From contig DDYB01000020.1 of NCBI GenBank assembly GCA_002347265.1, positions 38,345 through 102,344 of the forward strand: a DNA stretch of 64,000 bases, in the 5' to 3' direction. The notes beneath the pieces were generated by a model that worked only from the letters and a program-made list of their open reading frames with translations, did not search any database and was not told the DNA's origin. The first letter of the stretch is position 1. Each line of letters begins with the position of its first letter. Position numbers and translations under genes: made by a program. Of this stretch, positions 26,089 to 34,860 are shown piece after piece. This stretch comes from Desulfobacteraceae bacterium UBA2245. GTDB lineage: Bacteria; Desulfobacterota; Desulfobacteria; Desulfobacterales; UBA2245.

Positions 26089-26457
26089 TTATTTCTGGCC
26101 TGCGGGCTGAGGAGGCGTCTCTTGCGGCTGAGAGGCCTGATCAGCGGCTGCCGGCTTTTCCATATCGGCTTCGGGCGCCGTTTGGGTTATGGGCGCTTTG
26201 GCGTTCTCCATGACCGATTGCCCTGTCTTGTTGCTCGACATATAGGCAAGCGTCAGTGATGTCAGCATGAATACAATCGCCGCCACGGTAGTTGCTTTGC
26301 TCAAAAAGGTCGAGGCGCCGGTGCTGCCGAAAAGCGTCTGACTGGATCCGCCGCCAAAGGCGGCGCCCATATCGGCCGCTTTTCCGGTTTGCAGCAGGAC
26401 AATTAAAATCAGGGCCACACAGACAATCACATGTATTATAACCAGCACAGCTGACAT
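26089..26457 (-). CDS. secG: Preprotein translocase subunit SecG
   Basis: 122 residues. It has two membrane helices (VLVIIHVIVCVALILIVLLQ and TTVAAIVFMLTSLTLAYM) joined by the SecG loop GKAADMGAAFGGGSSQTLFG. The C-terminal 40 residues are an extended Pro/Ala/Gln-rich cytoplasmic or periplasmic tail, commonly seen in proteobacterial SecG. It stabilises the SecYEG channel in the inner membrane. tpiA-secG-tRNA-Leu is a frequent bacterial order, and it is kept here downstream of gap. Confidence 0.95.
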   Translation of the reverse strand: MSAVLVIIHVIVCVALILIVLLQTGKAADMGAAFGGGSSQTLFGSTGASTFLSKATTVAAIVFMLTSLTLAYMSSNKTGQSVMENAKAPITQTAPEADMEKPAAADQASQPQETPPQPAGQK

Positions 26458-26474
26458 TGGATTTTTTCTAACTT

Positions 26475-27230
26475 TTAAAATTGTATGATCTGGCTGAAAA
26501 CTTCTGCTTCCAAGCTCGCACCGCCTACCAGAGCGCCGTCCACATCCGGCATTTCCATGAGTTCCCTGATGTTGCCGGGTTTGACGCTACCTCCATATAG
26601 TATTCTTATGGATTTGGCAAGCGGATTTGAAAAAATCTCTTCCATAAGCCCGCGCAGGAACTGATGGACTTCCTGGGCCTGCGCGCTGGTCGCGGTTTTG
26701 CCCGTACCGATGGCCCAGACAGGTTCATAGGCGATCACAAGTGTTCGAAGCGCTTCCGACGAAAACCCTTTTAAGCCGAATCGGATTTGTTTGTCAAGCA
26801 CGGAAAAAGTTTCTCCGGCATCCCGCTGCTGCTCGCTTTCTCCTACGCACAGAATGGGAATCAGCTGATGGAGCAAGGCGGCCTGAATTTTTTTATTGAC
26901 CGTTTCATCGGTTTCTCCGAAATACTGGCGCCTTTCGGAATGCCCGATGATCACGTAGGAACACCCCATATCCTTGAGCATGACAGGTGAGATTTCACCG
27001 GTGTAAGCACCCTTCGCTTCCCAGAACATGTTCTGGGCGCCCAGAGCGACCCTGCTGTTTTTGACGGCCTCGGCCGCATGGGACAGAGCTGTAAACGGGG
27101 GTGCGATCATAATATCCACGCCATCAACCTCTTTGACTCTGAGCGCCAGTTCGGCGGCGGTTTTAAAGGCCTCCGGCCCGGTTTTGAACATCTTCCAGTT
27201 CCCGGCAATAAGCGGCGTGCGGTTTTTCAT
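26475..27230 (-). CDS. tpiA: Triosephosphate isomerase
   Basis: 251 residues with the expected active-site residues: Asn-Lys in LIAGNWKMFKT, the His in VIIGHSERRQYFGE, the catalytic Glu in VIAYEPVWAIGTGKTATSAQ and the phosphate loop LYGGSVKPGN plus GALVGGASLEAE. It interconverts dihydroxyacetone phosphate and glyceraldehyde 3-phosphate. AAAGGA precedes the ATG. It lies between gap and secG on the minus strand; pgk, often placed between gap and tpiA, is missing here. Confidence 0.98.
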   Translation of the reverse strand: MKNRTPLIAGNWKMFKTGPEAFKTAAELALRVKEVDGVDIMIAPPFTALSHAAEAVKNSRVALGAQNMFWEAKGAYTGEISPVMLKDMGCSYVIIGHSERRQYFGETDETVNKKIQAALLHQLIPILCVGESEQQRDAGETFSVLDKQIRFGLKGFSSEALRTLVIAYEPVWAIGTGKTATSAQAQEVHQFLRGLMEEIFSNPLAKSIRILYGGSVKPGNIRELMEMPDVDGALVGGASLEAEVFSQIIQF

Positions 27231-27382
27231 GGCATCCAGTTCCTTTGATGTTTTCGGGTTAAGATGGACGGCCGTGCGCTTGGCCGTGATTTTCGTTTCT
27301 TACGAAAACATGATCCCGGGCGCGGATAAAACAGGCAGCCGTTCAGTCTGTCCGCCTGAGTGGTTGCCTTGAAGCCGGCATG

Positions 27383-28387
27383 TCAAAGCTGGGCGCCGAT
27401 CATGGCTGCCATTTCCACCATCCGGTTGGAATAACCGGTTTCATTGTCGTACCAGGACAACACCTTGACCATGTTGCCGGATACATGGGTGGTCTGGGCG
27501 TCCACAATGGACGAAAGAGGGCAGCCGTTAAAATCGACAGACACCAGTGGAAGTTCGTTGAATCCAAGAATGCCGGCCAGGGGTCCCAGGGCGGCCGATT
27601 TGAGGGCGTCGTTGACATCGGTGACGGTGACGCCGGATTTTTCAACCGTGGCCACAAAATCCACGATCGAAACATTGGGGGTTGGAACCCGGATGGCCAG
27701 GCCGTTGAGCTTTCCGGAAAGTTCCGGCAAAACCAGGGCGACCGCCCGGGCGGCGCCGGTCGTTGTCGGAACCATGGAAAGCGCTGCAGCTCGGGCCCTT
27801 CGAAGGTCCTTGTGTGGAAAATCCAGAAGCCGCTGGTCGCCGGTGTAGGCATGGACTGTGGTCATCAGGCCGGACCGGATGCCGAAATTTTCAAGCAGCA
27901 CCTTGGCCACCGGAGCCAGGCAGTTGGTGGTGCAGGATGCATTGGAGATGATGTGATGCTGCTTGGGCTTGTACTGGGATGAGTTGACGCCCATGACGAT
28001 GGTGATATCAGGATCTTTGGCGGGAGCCGAGATGATGACCTTGCGCGCGCCTGCGGAAAGATGCTTTGATGCGCTGTCCCGGCCTGTGAAGAATCCTGTG
28101 CACTCGGCGACAACGTCCACGCCATAGCTTTTCCAGTCCAGGCTGTCGGGATCTTTAACCGAGGTGACGGCGATGCTGCGACCGTCGACTTCAATGCTGC
28201 CTTCGCGGGCATGCACGGGGCAATTCAGCTTTCCGTGAACGGAGTCGTAAGCCAGCAGATGCGCCATGACCGCCGGATCTGACAGATCATTGATGGCTAC
28301 GACTTCAACTTCGGGATGGGTCATGGCGGCGCGGAATACAAGTCGGCCGATTCTTCCAAAACCGTTAATTCCAATTTTGATGCTCAT
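27383..28387 (-). CDS. gap: Glyceraldehyde-3-phosphate dehydrogenase, type I
   Basis: 334 residues from the ATG at 28385-28387 with AAGGAGG upstream; an open run to 28429 is not coding. NAD-binding INGFGRIGRLVFRA, catalytic Cys in SNASCTTNCLAPVAKVL, and the WYDNETGYSNRMVEM C-terminal motif are all present. It catalyses reversible oxidative phosphorylation of glyceraldehyde 3-phosphate in glycolysis and gluconeogenesis. It is the first gene of the gap-tpiA-secG-tRNA-Leu run. Confidence 0.98.
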   Translation of the reverse strand: MSIKIGINGFGRIGRLVFRAAMTHPEVEVVAINDLSDPAVMAHLLAYDSVHGKLNCPVHAREGSIEVDGRSIAVTSVKDPDSLDWKSYGVDVVAECTGFFTGRDSASKHLSAGARKVIISAPAKDPDITIVMGVNSSQYKPKQHHIISNASCTTNCLAPVAKVLLENFGIRSGLMTTVHAYTGDQRLLDFPHKDLRRARAAALSMVPTTTGAARAVALVLPELSGKLNGLAIRVPTPNVSIVDFVATVEKSGVTVTDVNDALKSAALGPLAGILGFNELPLVSVDFNGCPLSSIVDAQTTHVSGNMVKVLSWYDNETGYSNRMVEMAAMIGAQL

Positions 28388-28549
28388 AAAACCTCCTTGG
28401 GGTCGCCATATGTTAATGAGGCACAGCATGGATGCGCCGTACGCATATGCGATAGCCTTTTGCCGCAGAGGGAAGGCGTTCTGCGTTGCAGCACGGCATT
28501 GAAGACGGCAATGATCGTGCTGCGGGAAAATGAAGATTTCTTCAGATGT

Positions 28550-28966
28550 CTATTTGCTTTTCTTGTTGCCTTTAAGGATTCTGCTTGCCAGAGAGATGCT
28601 CTTTTTGCCGTAATCTTCGACACACTGGGCCAGATCTGAGATTTCCATGGTCCTGCGAGCGCTTTCAGCCTTGATTAAAACGGGAAGATTGATGCCGGAG
28701 AGAACTTCCACTCTGCCTTCTTCAAGAAAAGAATAGCTCAAATTAGATGGCGTTCCTCCGAACATGTCGGTCAGAATCAATATGCCCTTTTTCTTGTCGA
28801 CTTTTTTGATTCCCTCGATGATTTTGGCGCGCAGTTTGTCCGCATTTTCCTTCAGATCAATGGAGACAGCCGTGACCCCTTCCGGTCGATGGCCGAGAAT
28901 AAATTCGGTGGCCTCGATGAGCGCTTGCCCCAACTGACAGTGCGTTACGATTACGATACCGATCAT
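28550..28966 (-). CDS. PTS EIIA component, mannose/fructose (Man) family
   Basis: 138 residues from the ATG at 28964-28966 with AAGGAG upstream. The phosphoacceptor His9 is in IVIVTHCQLGQALIEAT, and ILTDMFGGTPSNLSYSFL is the conserved EIIA-Man segment. No EIIB, EIIC or EIID gene is nearby, so transport is unlikely. In many deltaproteobacteria a lone EIIA-Man closes the rpoN/ptsN/rapZ cluster and is thought to be regulatory; the same order is seen here. It would receive phosphate from HPr, which is not encoded in the window. Confidence 0.92.
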   Translation of the reverse strand: MIGIVIVTHCQLGQALIEATEFILGHRPEGVTAVSIDLKENADKLRAKIIEGIKKVDKKKGILILTDMFGGTPSNLSYSFLEEGRVEVLSGINLPVLIKAESARRTMEISDLAQCVEDYGKKSISLASRILKGNKKSK

Positions 28967-29042
28967 GGTGCTCCTTATTCGCAGATCATGTTGCGCCTTC
29001 GCGCCTGAATTCAAACAGGTTTTTCATCGAAAACCTCGACCC

Positions 29043-29906
29043 TCACTGGTCGATGTCCCGGTGGCTGATTTTAACACATCGTTGCTTCCGGAGGATATGA
29101 TCAAAAACAGCCTCGGCCACAGCAACCGATCGATGGCGGCCGCCTGTGCATCCGACAGCGATCGTCAGGTACGCCTTGCCTTCTTTTTCATGCAATGGAA
29201 TAAGATAGTCAAGCAGATCCAGATATTTGTCAAGAAATATAAGAGTTTCCTCATGATTCATCAGGTATTGTTTAACCCGCTTCTCTTTCCCGCTGAGCTC
29301 TTTTAATTCGGCGACAAAATACGGATTGGGCAGGAATCTGACGTCCATGATCAGATTCGCCTCATGGGGAATGCCGAACTTGAATCCAAAGGAAAGGATG
29401 CTGATGGTCATGGGGGTGAACTGCTTGCTCTTCTGCGCGATTTCGAAAATGATCGATTTCAATTGATGGACATTGTAGCGCGATGTGTCGATGATCTTAT
29501 CCGCAGCGCTTCTAAGCGCGAGGAGCTGATGCATCTCGGCCTGAATGCTTTCGGAAAGGCTCTGATTCCGTGAAAGGGGGTGGTGCCGTCGGGTCTGGCT
29601 GTAGCGCTGGACCAGAATTTCCCTGTCGGACTCAAGAAACAGGATCTGGTAATGATATCCCTGCTCTTTCAGCCGCTGAAAAACCGAGGGGTATTCGGCT
29701 ATAAAACTTTTTTCCCGCAAATCCATGACAAAAGCCAGACCGGAGATTTCGGAAGGACTTTGCATGGGAATTTCCAGGAACTTGGGAAGCAGCACCACGG
29801 GCATATTGTCGACGCAGTAATAGCCCGCATCTTCAAAAGCGGCCAGCGCAGTGCTTTTTCCTGAGCCGGAGAGGCCCGTGATAATCGTTATGCTGAGATG
29901 CTTCAC
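29043..29906 (-). CDS. rapZ: RapZ/YvcJ-family nucleotide-binding RNase adapter
   Basis: 287 residues. An N-terminal P-loop TIITGLSGSGKSTALAAFED is followed by the YvcJ/RapZ segments VDNMPVVLLPKFLE and FLESDREILVQRYSQTRRHHPLS. The C-terminal half, which binds glucosamine 6-phosphate and RNase E partners in E. coli, contains FGFKFGIPHEANLIMDVRFLPNP and AVGCTGGRHRSVAVAE. In E. coli RapZ controls glmS mRNA stability through GlmY/GlmZ. Whether that holds here is unknown, but an unusual GlmS-like protein lies 18 kb away. It lies between ptsN and EIIA-Man. Confidence 0.95.
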   Translation of the reverse strand: MKHLSITIITGLSGSGKSTALAAFEDAGYYCVDNMPVVLLPKFLEIPMQSPSEISGLAFVMDLREKSFIAEYPSVFQRLKEQGYHYQILFLESDREILVQRYSQTRRHHPLSRNQSLSESIQAEMHQLLALRSAADKIIDTSRYNVHQLKSIIFEIAQKSKQFTPMTISILSFGFKFGIPHEANLIMDVRFLPNPYFVAELKELSGKEKRVKQYLMNHEETLIFLDKYLDLLDYLIPLHEKEGKAYLTIAVGCTGGRHRSVAVAEAVFDHILRKQRCVKISHRDIDQ

Positions 29907-29963
29907 CCGGGGTGTCCGTAATGTGATGAGACGCTTAAAAGGGTTTTGTGATCCGCCTTTTAA

Positions 29964-30422
29964 TCAGAATTCATCATCATCTTCTTGAATGATATCGTAA
30001 ATTTCCTCTTTGCTCTGAGCGGCTGTCAGACGCTCTTTGAAAGGATCGTTTTTTAGAATTCTGGAAATGCGGGCCAGAAGTTTCAAGTGGTCTCCCGCGG
30101 AGTTTTCCGGAGTGAGCAGCAAAAAAAAGATGTGGGTAGGTTTCCCGTCCATGGAATCAAAATTCACGCCCTTACGGCTCAGACCGAATCCCAGGATCAG
30201 AGAGTTCAGGCCTTTTACCTTGCCGTGAGGAATTCCGATTCCACCCCCGATCCCCGTGCTGCCGAGCCTTTCCCGATCCATGAGGATCCCGACGAGATTT
30301 TGATGGCTGACGCCGGAAATCCGGGAGATTGGCGCGGCGAGTTCTTCAAGAATCCCCTTCTTTTCCTGAGCCTCAAGGTCGATAATAATCGCATCTCGAG
30401 GCAACACATCTAAAATTTTCAT
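29964..30422 (-). CDS. ptsN: PTS IIA-Ntr regulatory protein (PtsN)
   Basis: 152 residues from the ATG at 30420-30422 (an upstream in-frame ATG would add 11 residues). The phosphohistidine is in GGIGIPHGKVKGL, and THIFFLLLTPENSAGDHLKLLA is the usual EIIA-Ntr segment. PtsN is the terminal acceptor of the nitrogen-related phosphotransfer system and acts as a regulator of potassium, nitrogen and stress responses. The tail ends in an acidic run (EEIYDIIQEDDDEF). The setting rpoN-hpf-ptsN-rapZ is the classical one. Confidence 0.95.
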   Translation of the reverse strand: MKILDVLPRDAIIIDLEAQEKKGILEELAAPISRISGVSHQNLVGILMDRERLGSTGIGGGIGIPHGKVKGLNSLILGFGLSRKGVNFDSMDGKPTHIFFLLLTPENSAGDHLKLLARISRILKNDPFKERLTAAQSKEEIYDIIQEDDDEF

Positions 30423-30492
30423 TTCAAGTTCACCGGAGGGCGCGGATGGCGGCACTGCAGCCTCCGGCGCCCCATATATAAAATAAGGGGCA

Positions 30493-31026
30493 TTAAGCCA
30501 TGGGTTCGATCAACCCGTAATGGCCGTCTTTGCGGCGGTAGATCACATTGACCTGATCGGTTCGGGAATTGGTGAATACAAGAAAATTATTGTTTACCAG
30601 ATCCATCTGCATAACGGCCTCGTCAACATCCATGGGCTTGTATTCAATGCTTTGAACCATGATCTGACGGTCGCCCGCATCTTCAGGCAAATTTACGGAA
30701 CCTTCCGCCATTCGCTCCAGGCCGCTTTTAATTCCGCCTCTTCGATCTCTGGTTTTCTGCTTGCTTTTTTTGATTTGTTTTTCCAACTTATCCAATACCA
30801 TGTCAATGGCTGAATACATGTCGTTGGTTTCTTCTTTGCCGACAATATTGAGCCGGTCGCCGATAATGTTGATTTCGGCGATATGACGGAATTTTTCGAC
30901 GGAAAGTACGACATTGGCTTCCGCGGGGTTATCAAGGAATTTGTCAAAGCGATCCAGCTTTTCCCCGACGTAAGATTTCAGGGTTTCGGAGGGGTCAAGG
31001 TTTTTAAATGTTACAGACGTCTGCAT
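30493..31026 (-). CDS. hpf: Ribosome hibernation promoting factor, long form
   Basis: 177 residues with a strong ribosome-binding site (GGGAGG). The N-terminal domain (VTFKNLDPSETLKSYVGEKL; ANVVLSVEKFRHIAEINI) is the sigma-54 modulation/S30EA fold. A linker leads to the C-terminal dimerisation domain (MVQSIEYKPMDVDEAVMQMD; VNVIYRRKDGHYGLIEP), making it the long HPF that can form 100S ribosome dimers on its own. It sits directly downstream of rpoN by 13 nt. Confidence 0.96.
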   Translation of the reverse strand: MQTSVTFKNLDPSETLKSYVGEKLDRFDKFLDNPAEANVVLSVEKFRHIAEINIIGDRLNIVGKEETNDMYSAIDMVLDKLEKQIKKSKQKTRDRRGGIKSGLERMAEGSVNLPEDAGDRQIMVQSIEYKPMDVDEAVMQMDLVNNNFLVFTNSRTDQVNVIYRRKDGHYGLIEPMA

Positions 31027-31039
31027 AGAACGGACCTCC

Positions 31040-32467
31040 CTAAAATTTTTTTCGTTTATTTGATGGCAGGACCTTGAGCATTTCCCGATATTTGGCGACA
31101 GTTCGCCGCGCGATATCGATATTCTCTTTCTCTAAAAATTCAGCGATTTTGCTGTCGCTGAACGGCTTCCTGGGATTTTCGCTCTCAATGATCTGCCGAA
31201 TCCTTTCCTGTACGCTGGCCGAAGCGATCGCATCGCCATGGACGCGATTAATAGAACTATTAAAAAAATATTTCAATTCAAAAATGCCTTGCGGCGTGTA
31301 GGCGTATTTGTTGGTTGTCACCCGGCTGATGGTCGATTCGTGCATGTTGATGTCCAGCGCTACATCTTTGAGCACCATGGGTTTCAAGTGTTCGATTCCT
31401 TTTTCAAAGAAATTTTTCTGAAATTTCAGAATGCTTTCCATGACCCGGTAAATGGTTTTTTGACGCTGATGAATGCTGCGGATCAGCCAGGCGGCGGAGC
31501 GAAGTTTCTCCTGAATATAGCCCTTGGCCTGATCGGGGAGATCCGATCCCTTTTTGAGGGAATGTTTGTAAAAGGAGTTCACCCGAAGCTTGGGAAGGCC
31601 GTCATCGTTGAGAACGATGACAAAATCGTTTTCTATTTTGTAAACGTATATGTCCGGAGTAATGTATATGGGCTCATCATCGCTATACTGCCGGCCGGGA
31701 CGGGGTTCCAGCCCCTGGATGATTTTAACGGCGGCTACGACGTCTTCGATGCCGACCTTGAGCGCACGGCTGATGGCTTTGTAATTATTGTTTTCCAGAT
31801 GGTTGAGATGATTTTCTATGATGGCGGTGACGATCGTATTATCCAGTTTGAGATGACGCACCTGGATCAGCAGACATTCCCGCAGATTCCGGGCGCATAC
31901 TCCGATGGGATCGAAGACCTGCATCTTGACCAGTAATCTTTCGACGTTTTCTACGGGGCAGTTGCACTGTCTTGCGATTTCTTCAACCGCAATATCCTGA
32001 AGATACCCATCCCGGTTCAGATTGCCGATGATTCTCGAACCGATGTCTCCCTCTTCCCGGGTGGGAAAAATCATCATCAGCTGCCACATGAGATGTTCTT
32101 CGAGAGATTCCTTCTTGGAGATAAAGGATTCGAAGCTGGGAGTTTCTTTTTTTTCGTATTCCGCATGAACCCGTTCCGTGGAGTTGTATTCATCAATATA
32201 GTTATTCCAGTCGATCTCATCTGGAATTTTCTCCTCGATGGTCACCTCCTGGACCGGCATTTCGGAGGGAAGCTGCTCAGCCTCCTCAAGGTCTTCACCC
32301 GCTGTTTCCACGACTTCTTCAAGGGCCGGATTTTCCTCCAGTTCCTGGCGGATCGTATCCATCAGTTCCAGCCGGGACAACTGCAGCAGCTTAATCGCCA
32401 TCTGAAGCTGCGGCGTCATCACCAGCTGCTGTGAAAGCTTTAAATGTTGTCTGAGTTCAAGCGCCAT
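31040..32467 (-). CDS. rpoN: RNA polymerase sigma-54 factor
   Basis: 475 residues, full length. Region I, Gln/Leu-rich (LRQHLKLSQQLVMTPQLQMAIK), is followed by an acidic region II and the core-binding region. The C-terminus has the helix-turn-helix (DVALDINMHESTISRVTTNK) and the RpoN box (ARRTVAKYREML). It recognises -24/-12 promoters and needs AAA+ activators. It overlaps lptB by 11 nt, so lptB and rpoN are translated together. No typical -24/-12 promoter was noticed upstream of genes in this window. Confidence 0.98.
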   Translation of the reverse strand: MALELRQHLKLSQQLVMTPQLQMAIKLLQLSRLELMDTIRQELEENPALEEVVETAGEDLEEAEQLPSEMPVQEVTIEEKIPDEIDWNNYIDEYNSTERVHAEYEKKETPSFESFISKKESLEEHLMWQLMMIFPTREEGDIGSRIIGNLNRDGYLQDIAVEEIARQCNCPVENVERLLVKMQVFDPIGVCARNLRECLLIQVRHLKLDNTIVTAIIENHLNHLENNNYKAISRALKVGIEDVVAAVKIIQGLEPRPGRQYSDDEPIYITPDIYVYKIENDFVIVLNDDGLPKLRVNSFYKHSLKKGSDLPDQAKGYIQEKLRSAAWLIRSIHQRQKTIYRVMESILKFQKNFFEKGIEHLKPMVLKDVALDINMHESTISRVTTNKYAYTPQGIFELKYFFNSSINRVHGDAIASASVQERIRQIIESENPRKPFSDSKIAEFLEKENIDIARRTVAKYREMLKVLPSNKRKKF

Positions 32468-33191
32468 ATTGCAATCTGAAATCTTCTCCTAAATAGAAGC
32501 GCCGGGCCGTTTCGCTGGCTGCAATCCATTCCGGCGGACCTGATTCAATAACCCTTCCTTCATTGAGTATATACGCCGTATCGCATACCCCCAAAGTTTC
32601 CCTGACATTGTGATCCGAGATCAGAATGCCGATGCCCCTTTCTTTTAGATGCGCGATAATTTTCCTAATGTCAATAACCGCCAAAGGATCAACCCCGGCA
32701 AACGGTTCATCGAGCAGAATAAATGACGGATTGGTGGCCAGCGCCCGGGAAATTTCCAGCCTTCGACGTTCTCCGCCGGAAAGCTCGCTCGCCTTCTGGC
32801 TTGAAAGGTGGTGGACCCCCAACTCCCGCAGCAATTGTTCCGCACGCTTTTCCCGAAGGGATCGGCTCAGATCAAAGAGCTCCAGAATCGCAAGAATATT
32901 TTGTCTGACCGTCAGTTTCCGGAATATGGATGTCTCCTGGGGAAGATAACCCACTCCCTTTCGGGCGCGCAGATACATGGGATCATCCGTGATGTCCCAG
33001 TCATTTAAAAAAATTTTTCCTCCATCGGACCGCACCATGCCGACGGTCATGTAAAAAGTGGTGGTTTTGCCGGCGCCGTTTGGCCCGAGAAGGCCCACCA
33101 CCGACCCGCTTTCCACGCTCAGGCTCACCGAATCGACCACCCGCTTTTCGCGGTAAATCTTGACCAGATTATCAAGTGATAGTTTTGCCAT
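32457..33191 (-). CDS. lptB: LPS export ABC transporter ATP-binding protein LptB
   Basis: 244 residues. Walker A GLLGPNGAGKTTTFYMTVGM, signature ELSGGERRRLEISRAL, Walker B FILLDEPFAGVDPLAV and the switch His in ILISDHNVRETLGVCD are all present. LptB2 powers LPS extraction from the inner membrane together with LptF/G (not in the window) and LptC. The gene lies between lptA and rpoN, as in many proteobacteria. Confidence 0.97.
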   Translation of the reverse strand: MAKLSLDNLVKIYREKRVVDSVSLSVESGSVVGLLGPNGAGKTTTFYMTVGMVRSDGGKIFLNDWDITDDPMYLRARKGVGYLPQETSIFRKLTVRQNILAILELFDLSRSLREKRAEQLLRELGVHHLSSQKASELSGGERRRLEISRALATNPSFILLDEPFAGVDPLAVIDIRKIIAHLKERGIGILISDHNVRETLGVCDTAYILNEGRVIESGPPEWIAASETARRFYLGEDFRLQYGA

Positions 33192-33200
33192 TCACTGCTT

Positions 33201-33746
33201 TCAGGGTGCTTGTTCAGAAGGTGTCTGGAATTGCGCTTCCACCCGTCTGTCCTGGCCGCTTTCGACCTCGATACGACCGTTGGTTTGATAATAGGTGATC
33301 TGATCTCCGGATATCGTATCGCTTCCGCTGACAACTCTGGCCGGACTGCCCGATAAAATCAACACCTTTGTTTTGTTAATGTAGACGGCCTGCTCGGCTT
33401 GTGCAACCCTGTTGTCAAAATGAATCACCACGTTGCCGGAGGCAACGATTTTTTCGATCGCAGCGTTTCTGGTTTCCCCCTGTATACCTTCCTGGGCATG
33501 AAAAATTTTCAGGCTGGCGGCGGTGATGACCTTATCGTCCTGAACGGCCCGAACATTGCCGGAAAATTCTGCCACGAATTTTTCTCTATCGTACAGCAGC
33601 TGGTCTGAAGTGATCTGGATCTTGCTGGTTTGCGCGGGGTCATGTGCCGTCTGCGGCGTCTCGGCCCGTGCAACAGAAGCGCCGATCCACAGGACGGCAA
33701 TGAAATGAATCACAACAGGTATGCTGATTTTAAAAAATGATTTCAT
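33201..33746 (-). CDS. lptA: LPS transport periplasmic protein LptA
   Basis: 181 residues. A signal peptide (residues about 1-27, ending near GASVARAET) is followed by an OstA-like beta-jellyroll: ITSDQLLYDREKFVAEFSGN, VVIHFDNRVAQAEQAVYIN and GDQITYYQTNGRIEVESG. LptA forms the periplasmic bridge that carries LPS from LptC to LptD. The start overlaps the lptC end by 17 nt and lptB follows 9 nt downstream. Confidence 0.93.
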   Translation of the reverse strand: MKSFFKISIPVVIHFIAVLWIGASVARAETPQTAHDPAQTSKIQITSDQLLYDREKFVAEFSGNVRAVQDDKVITAASLKIFHAQEGIQGETRNAAIEKIVASGNVVIHFDNRVAQAEQAVYINKTKVLILSGSPARVVSGSDTISGDQITYYQTNGRIEVESGQDRRVEAQFQTPSEQAP

Positions 33747-34317
33747 CGAAGTCGCCTTTTACATGTCCGTTTAACACTGCGTTTAAGCTGTTCAAATCAA
33801 ATGAAAGTGCATCTGCGCGAAGATCGAGCCCCTGTCCGGAAATGGTCACCGGTTTGTGCGACAGAATCGTTCCGGCTTTGAAGCTGTACAGCAGGTGCTC
33901 GGTTTGAAGCGTAAAGGTTTCGTCTACCGCTGAGATGTTGCCGGTGAGCTCGATGTCGTTGGAGTCCGTGTAGAGGACGCCCTTATCGGCGTTGAGCAGG
34001 ATTTGCTTCTGATCTTTGAGAAAGAATACCACCGATGGCTTATCGACGATTGCCTGATGCTTTTCATCGATAAAGTGCGCGGACGGGGCGTCCAGAGTCC
34101 ACTGCCTGATTCCGTTTCGAGTGGCTGTGTGGTGAATCTGATTCAGCGACAGGCTGGCCGGTTCGGATTCAGGCGCGGTTTCGGGGGTTTCATGGTCGCT
34201 CAGCCGGGACTGATAGGTCGAAAAAATTATGAAAATGCCGAACAGCGTCAGAAAAATAAGAAACAGCAGAATCCACTTGAGGCGTTTTGATAAGAGATTC
34301 GTTCTAATCAACGGCAT
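33730..34317 (-). CDS. lptC: LPS export protein LptC
   Basis: 195 residues. One N-terminal membrane helix (about residues 14-34: WILLFLIFLTLFGIFIIFST) anchors a periplasmic jellyroll of the same fold as LptA (HTATRNGIRQWTLDAPSAHF; NADKGVLYTDSNDIELTGNI). It takes LPS from the inner-membrane ABC complex to LptA. It overlaps kdsC by 14 nt and lptA by 17 nt, so the genes are tightly coupled. Confidence 0.93.
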   Translation of the reverse strand: MPLIRTNLLSKRLKWILLFLIFLTLFGIFIIFSTYQSRLSDHETPETAPESEPASLSLNQIHHTATRNGIRQWTLDAPSAHFIDEKHQAIVDKPSVVFFLKDQKQILLNADKGVLYTDSNDIELTGNISAVDETFTLQTEHLLYSFKAGTILSHKPVTISGQGLDLRADALSFDLNSLNAVLNGHVKGDFDEIIF

Positions 34318-34846
34318 CTGAAAAACGTTTCAATACTTTTTCCCAAAGATTCCGGGACTGGAGCAGGCACTCGCATACTTCCCGGACGGCGCCCTGGCCG
34401 CCTTTGGATTCGGTTGTCATCATAGCCGTTTTTTTGATCAACGAATGCGCGTCCGCTACGGCTACCGGAAGTCCGACGCGTTGCATCAGGGCCAGATCGG
34501 GAAGATCATCGCCGATAAATGCCATCTGCTCAAAGGCGATGTCGAGTTTTTCCGCCAACGCGCTGACAGCCATGGTTTTATTGCTCAGCCCCTCCAGAAC
34601 GTGGGGAATGCCCAGCTCCCGGCACCGGTGTCGCAGGGATTCGGATTTTCTTCCGGTGGCGATGCACACCTCGATTCCGGACTCAATCAGCAACCGTATT
34701 CCCAGACCGTCTTTGACGTTAAATGTTTTGATTTCGTATCCATCTGCGCCGAAGATGATGCCGCCGTCGGTCAGCACGCCGTCGACATCCAGCACCAGCA
34801 TTTTTATTTTTTTAAGGGCATCCAGAACTTCGGGTCGTGGATTCAT
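34304..34846 (-). CDS. kdsC: 3-deoxy-D-manno-octulosonate-8-phosphate phosphatase
   Basis: 180 residues from the ATG at 34844-34846; the frame is open further upstream into kdsA, but that part has no similarity. HAD fold without cap: nucleophile motif MLVLDVDGVLTDGGIIFG, motif II CIATGRKSESLRHR, and motif IV IGDDLPDLALMQRVGLPVAV. It releases phosphate from KDO-8-P to give KDO for lipid A-core. It lies 14 nt after kdsA and is followed by lptC. Confidence 0.95.
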   Translation of the reverse strand: MNPRPEVLDALKKIKMLVLDVDGVLTDGGIIFGADGYEIKTFNVKDGLGIRLLIESGIEVCIATGRKSESLRHRCRELGIPHVLEGLSNKTMAVSALAEKLDIAFEQMAFIGDDLPDLALMQRVGLPVAVADAHSLIKKTAMMTTESKGGQGAVREVCECLLQSRNLWEKVLKRFSDAVD

Positions 34847-34860
34847 TTGGTTTTGTGCTT

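Noticed and set aside
28488..28523. Hairpin GCAGCACG/CGTGCTGC as terminator of the long kds-pts run
   Set aside because: The loop is 20 nt and there is no T-run; it is too weak to annotate.
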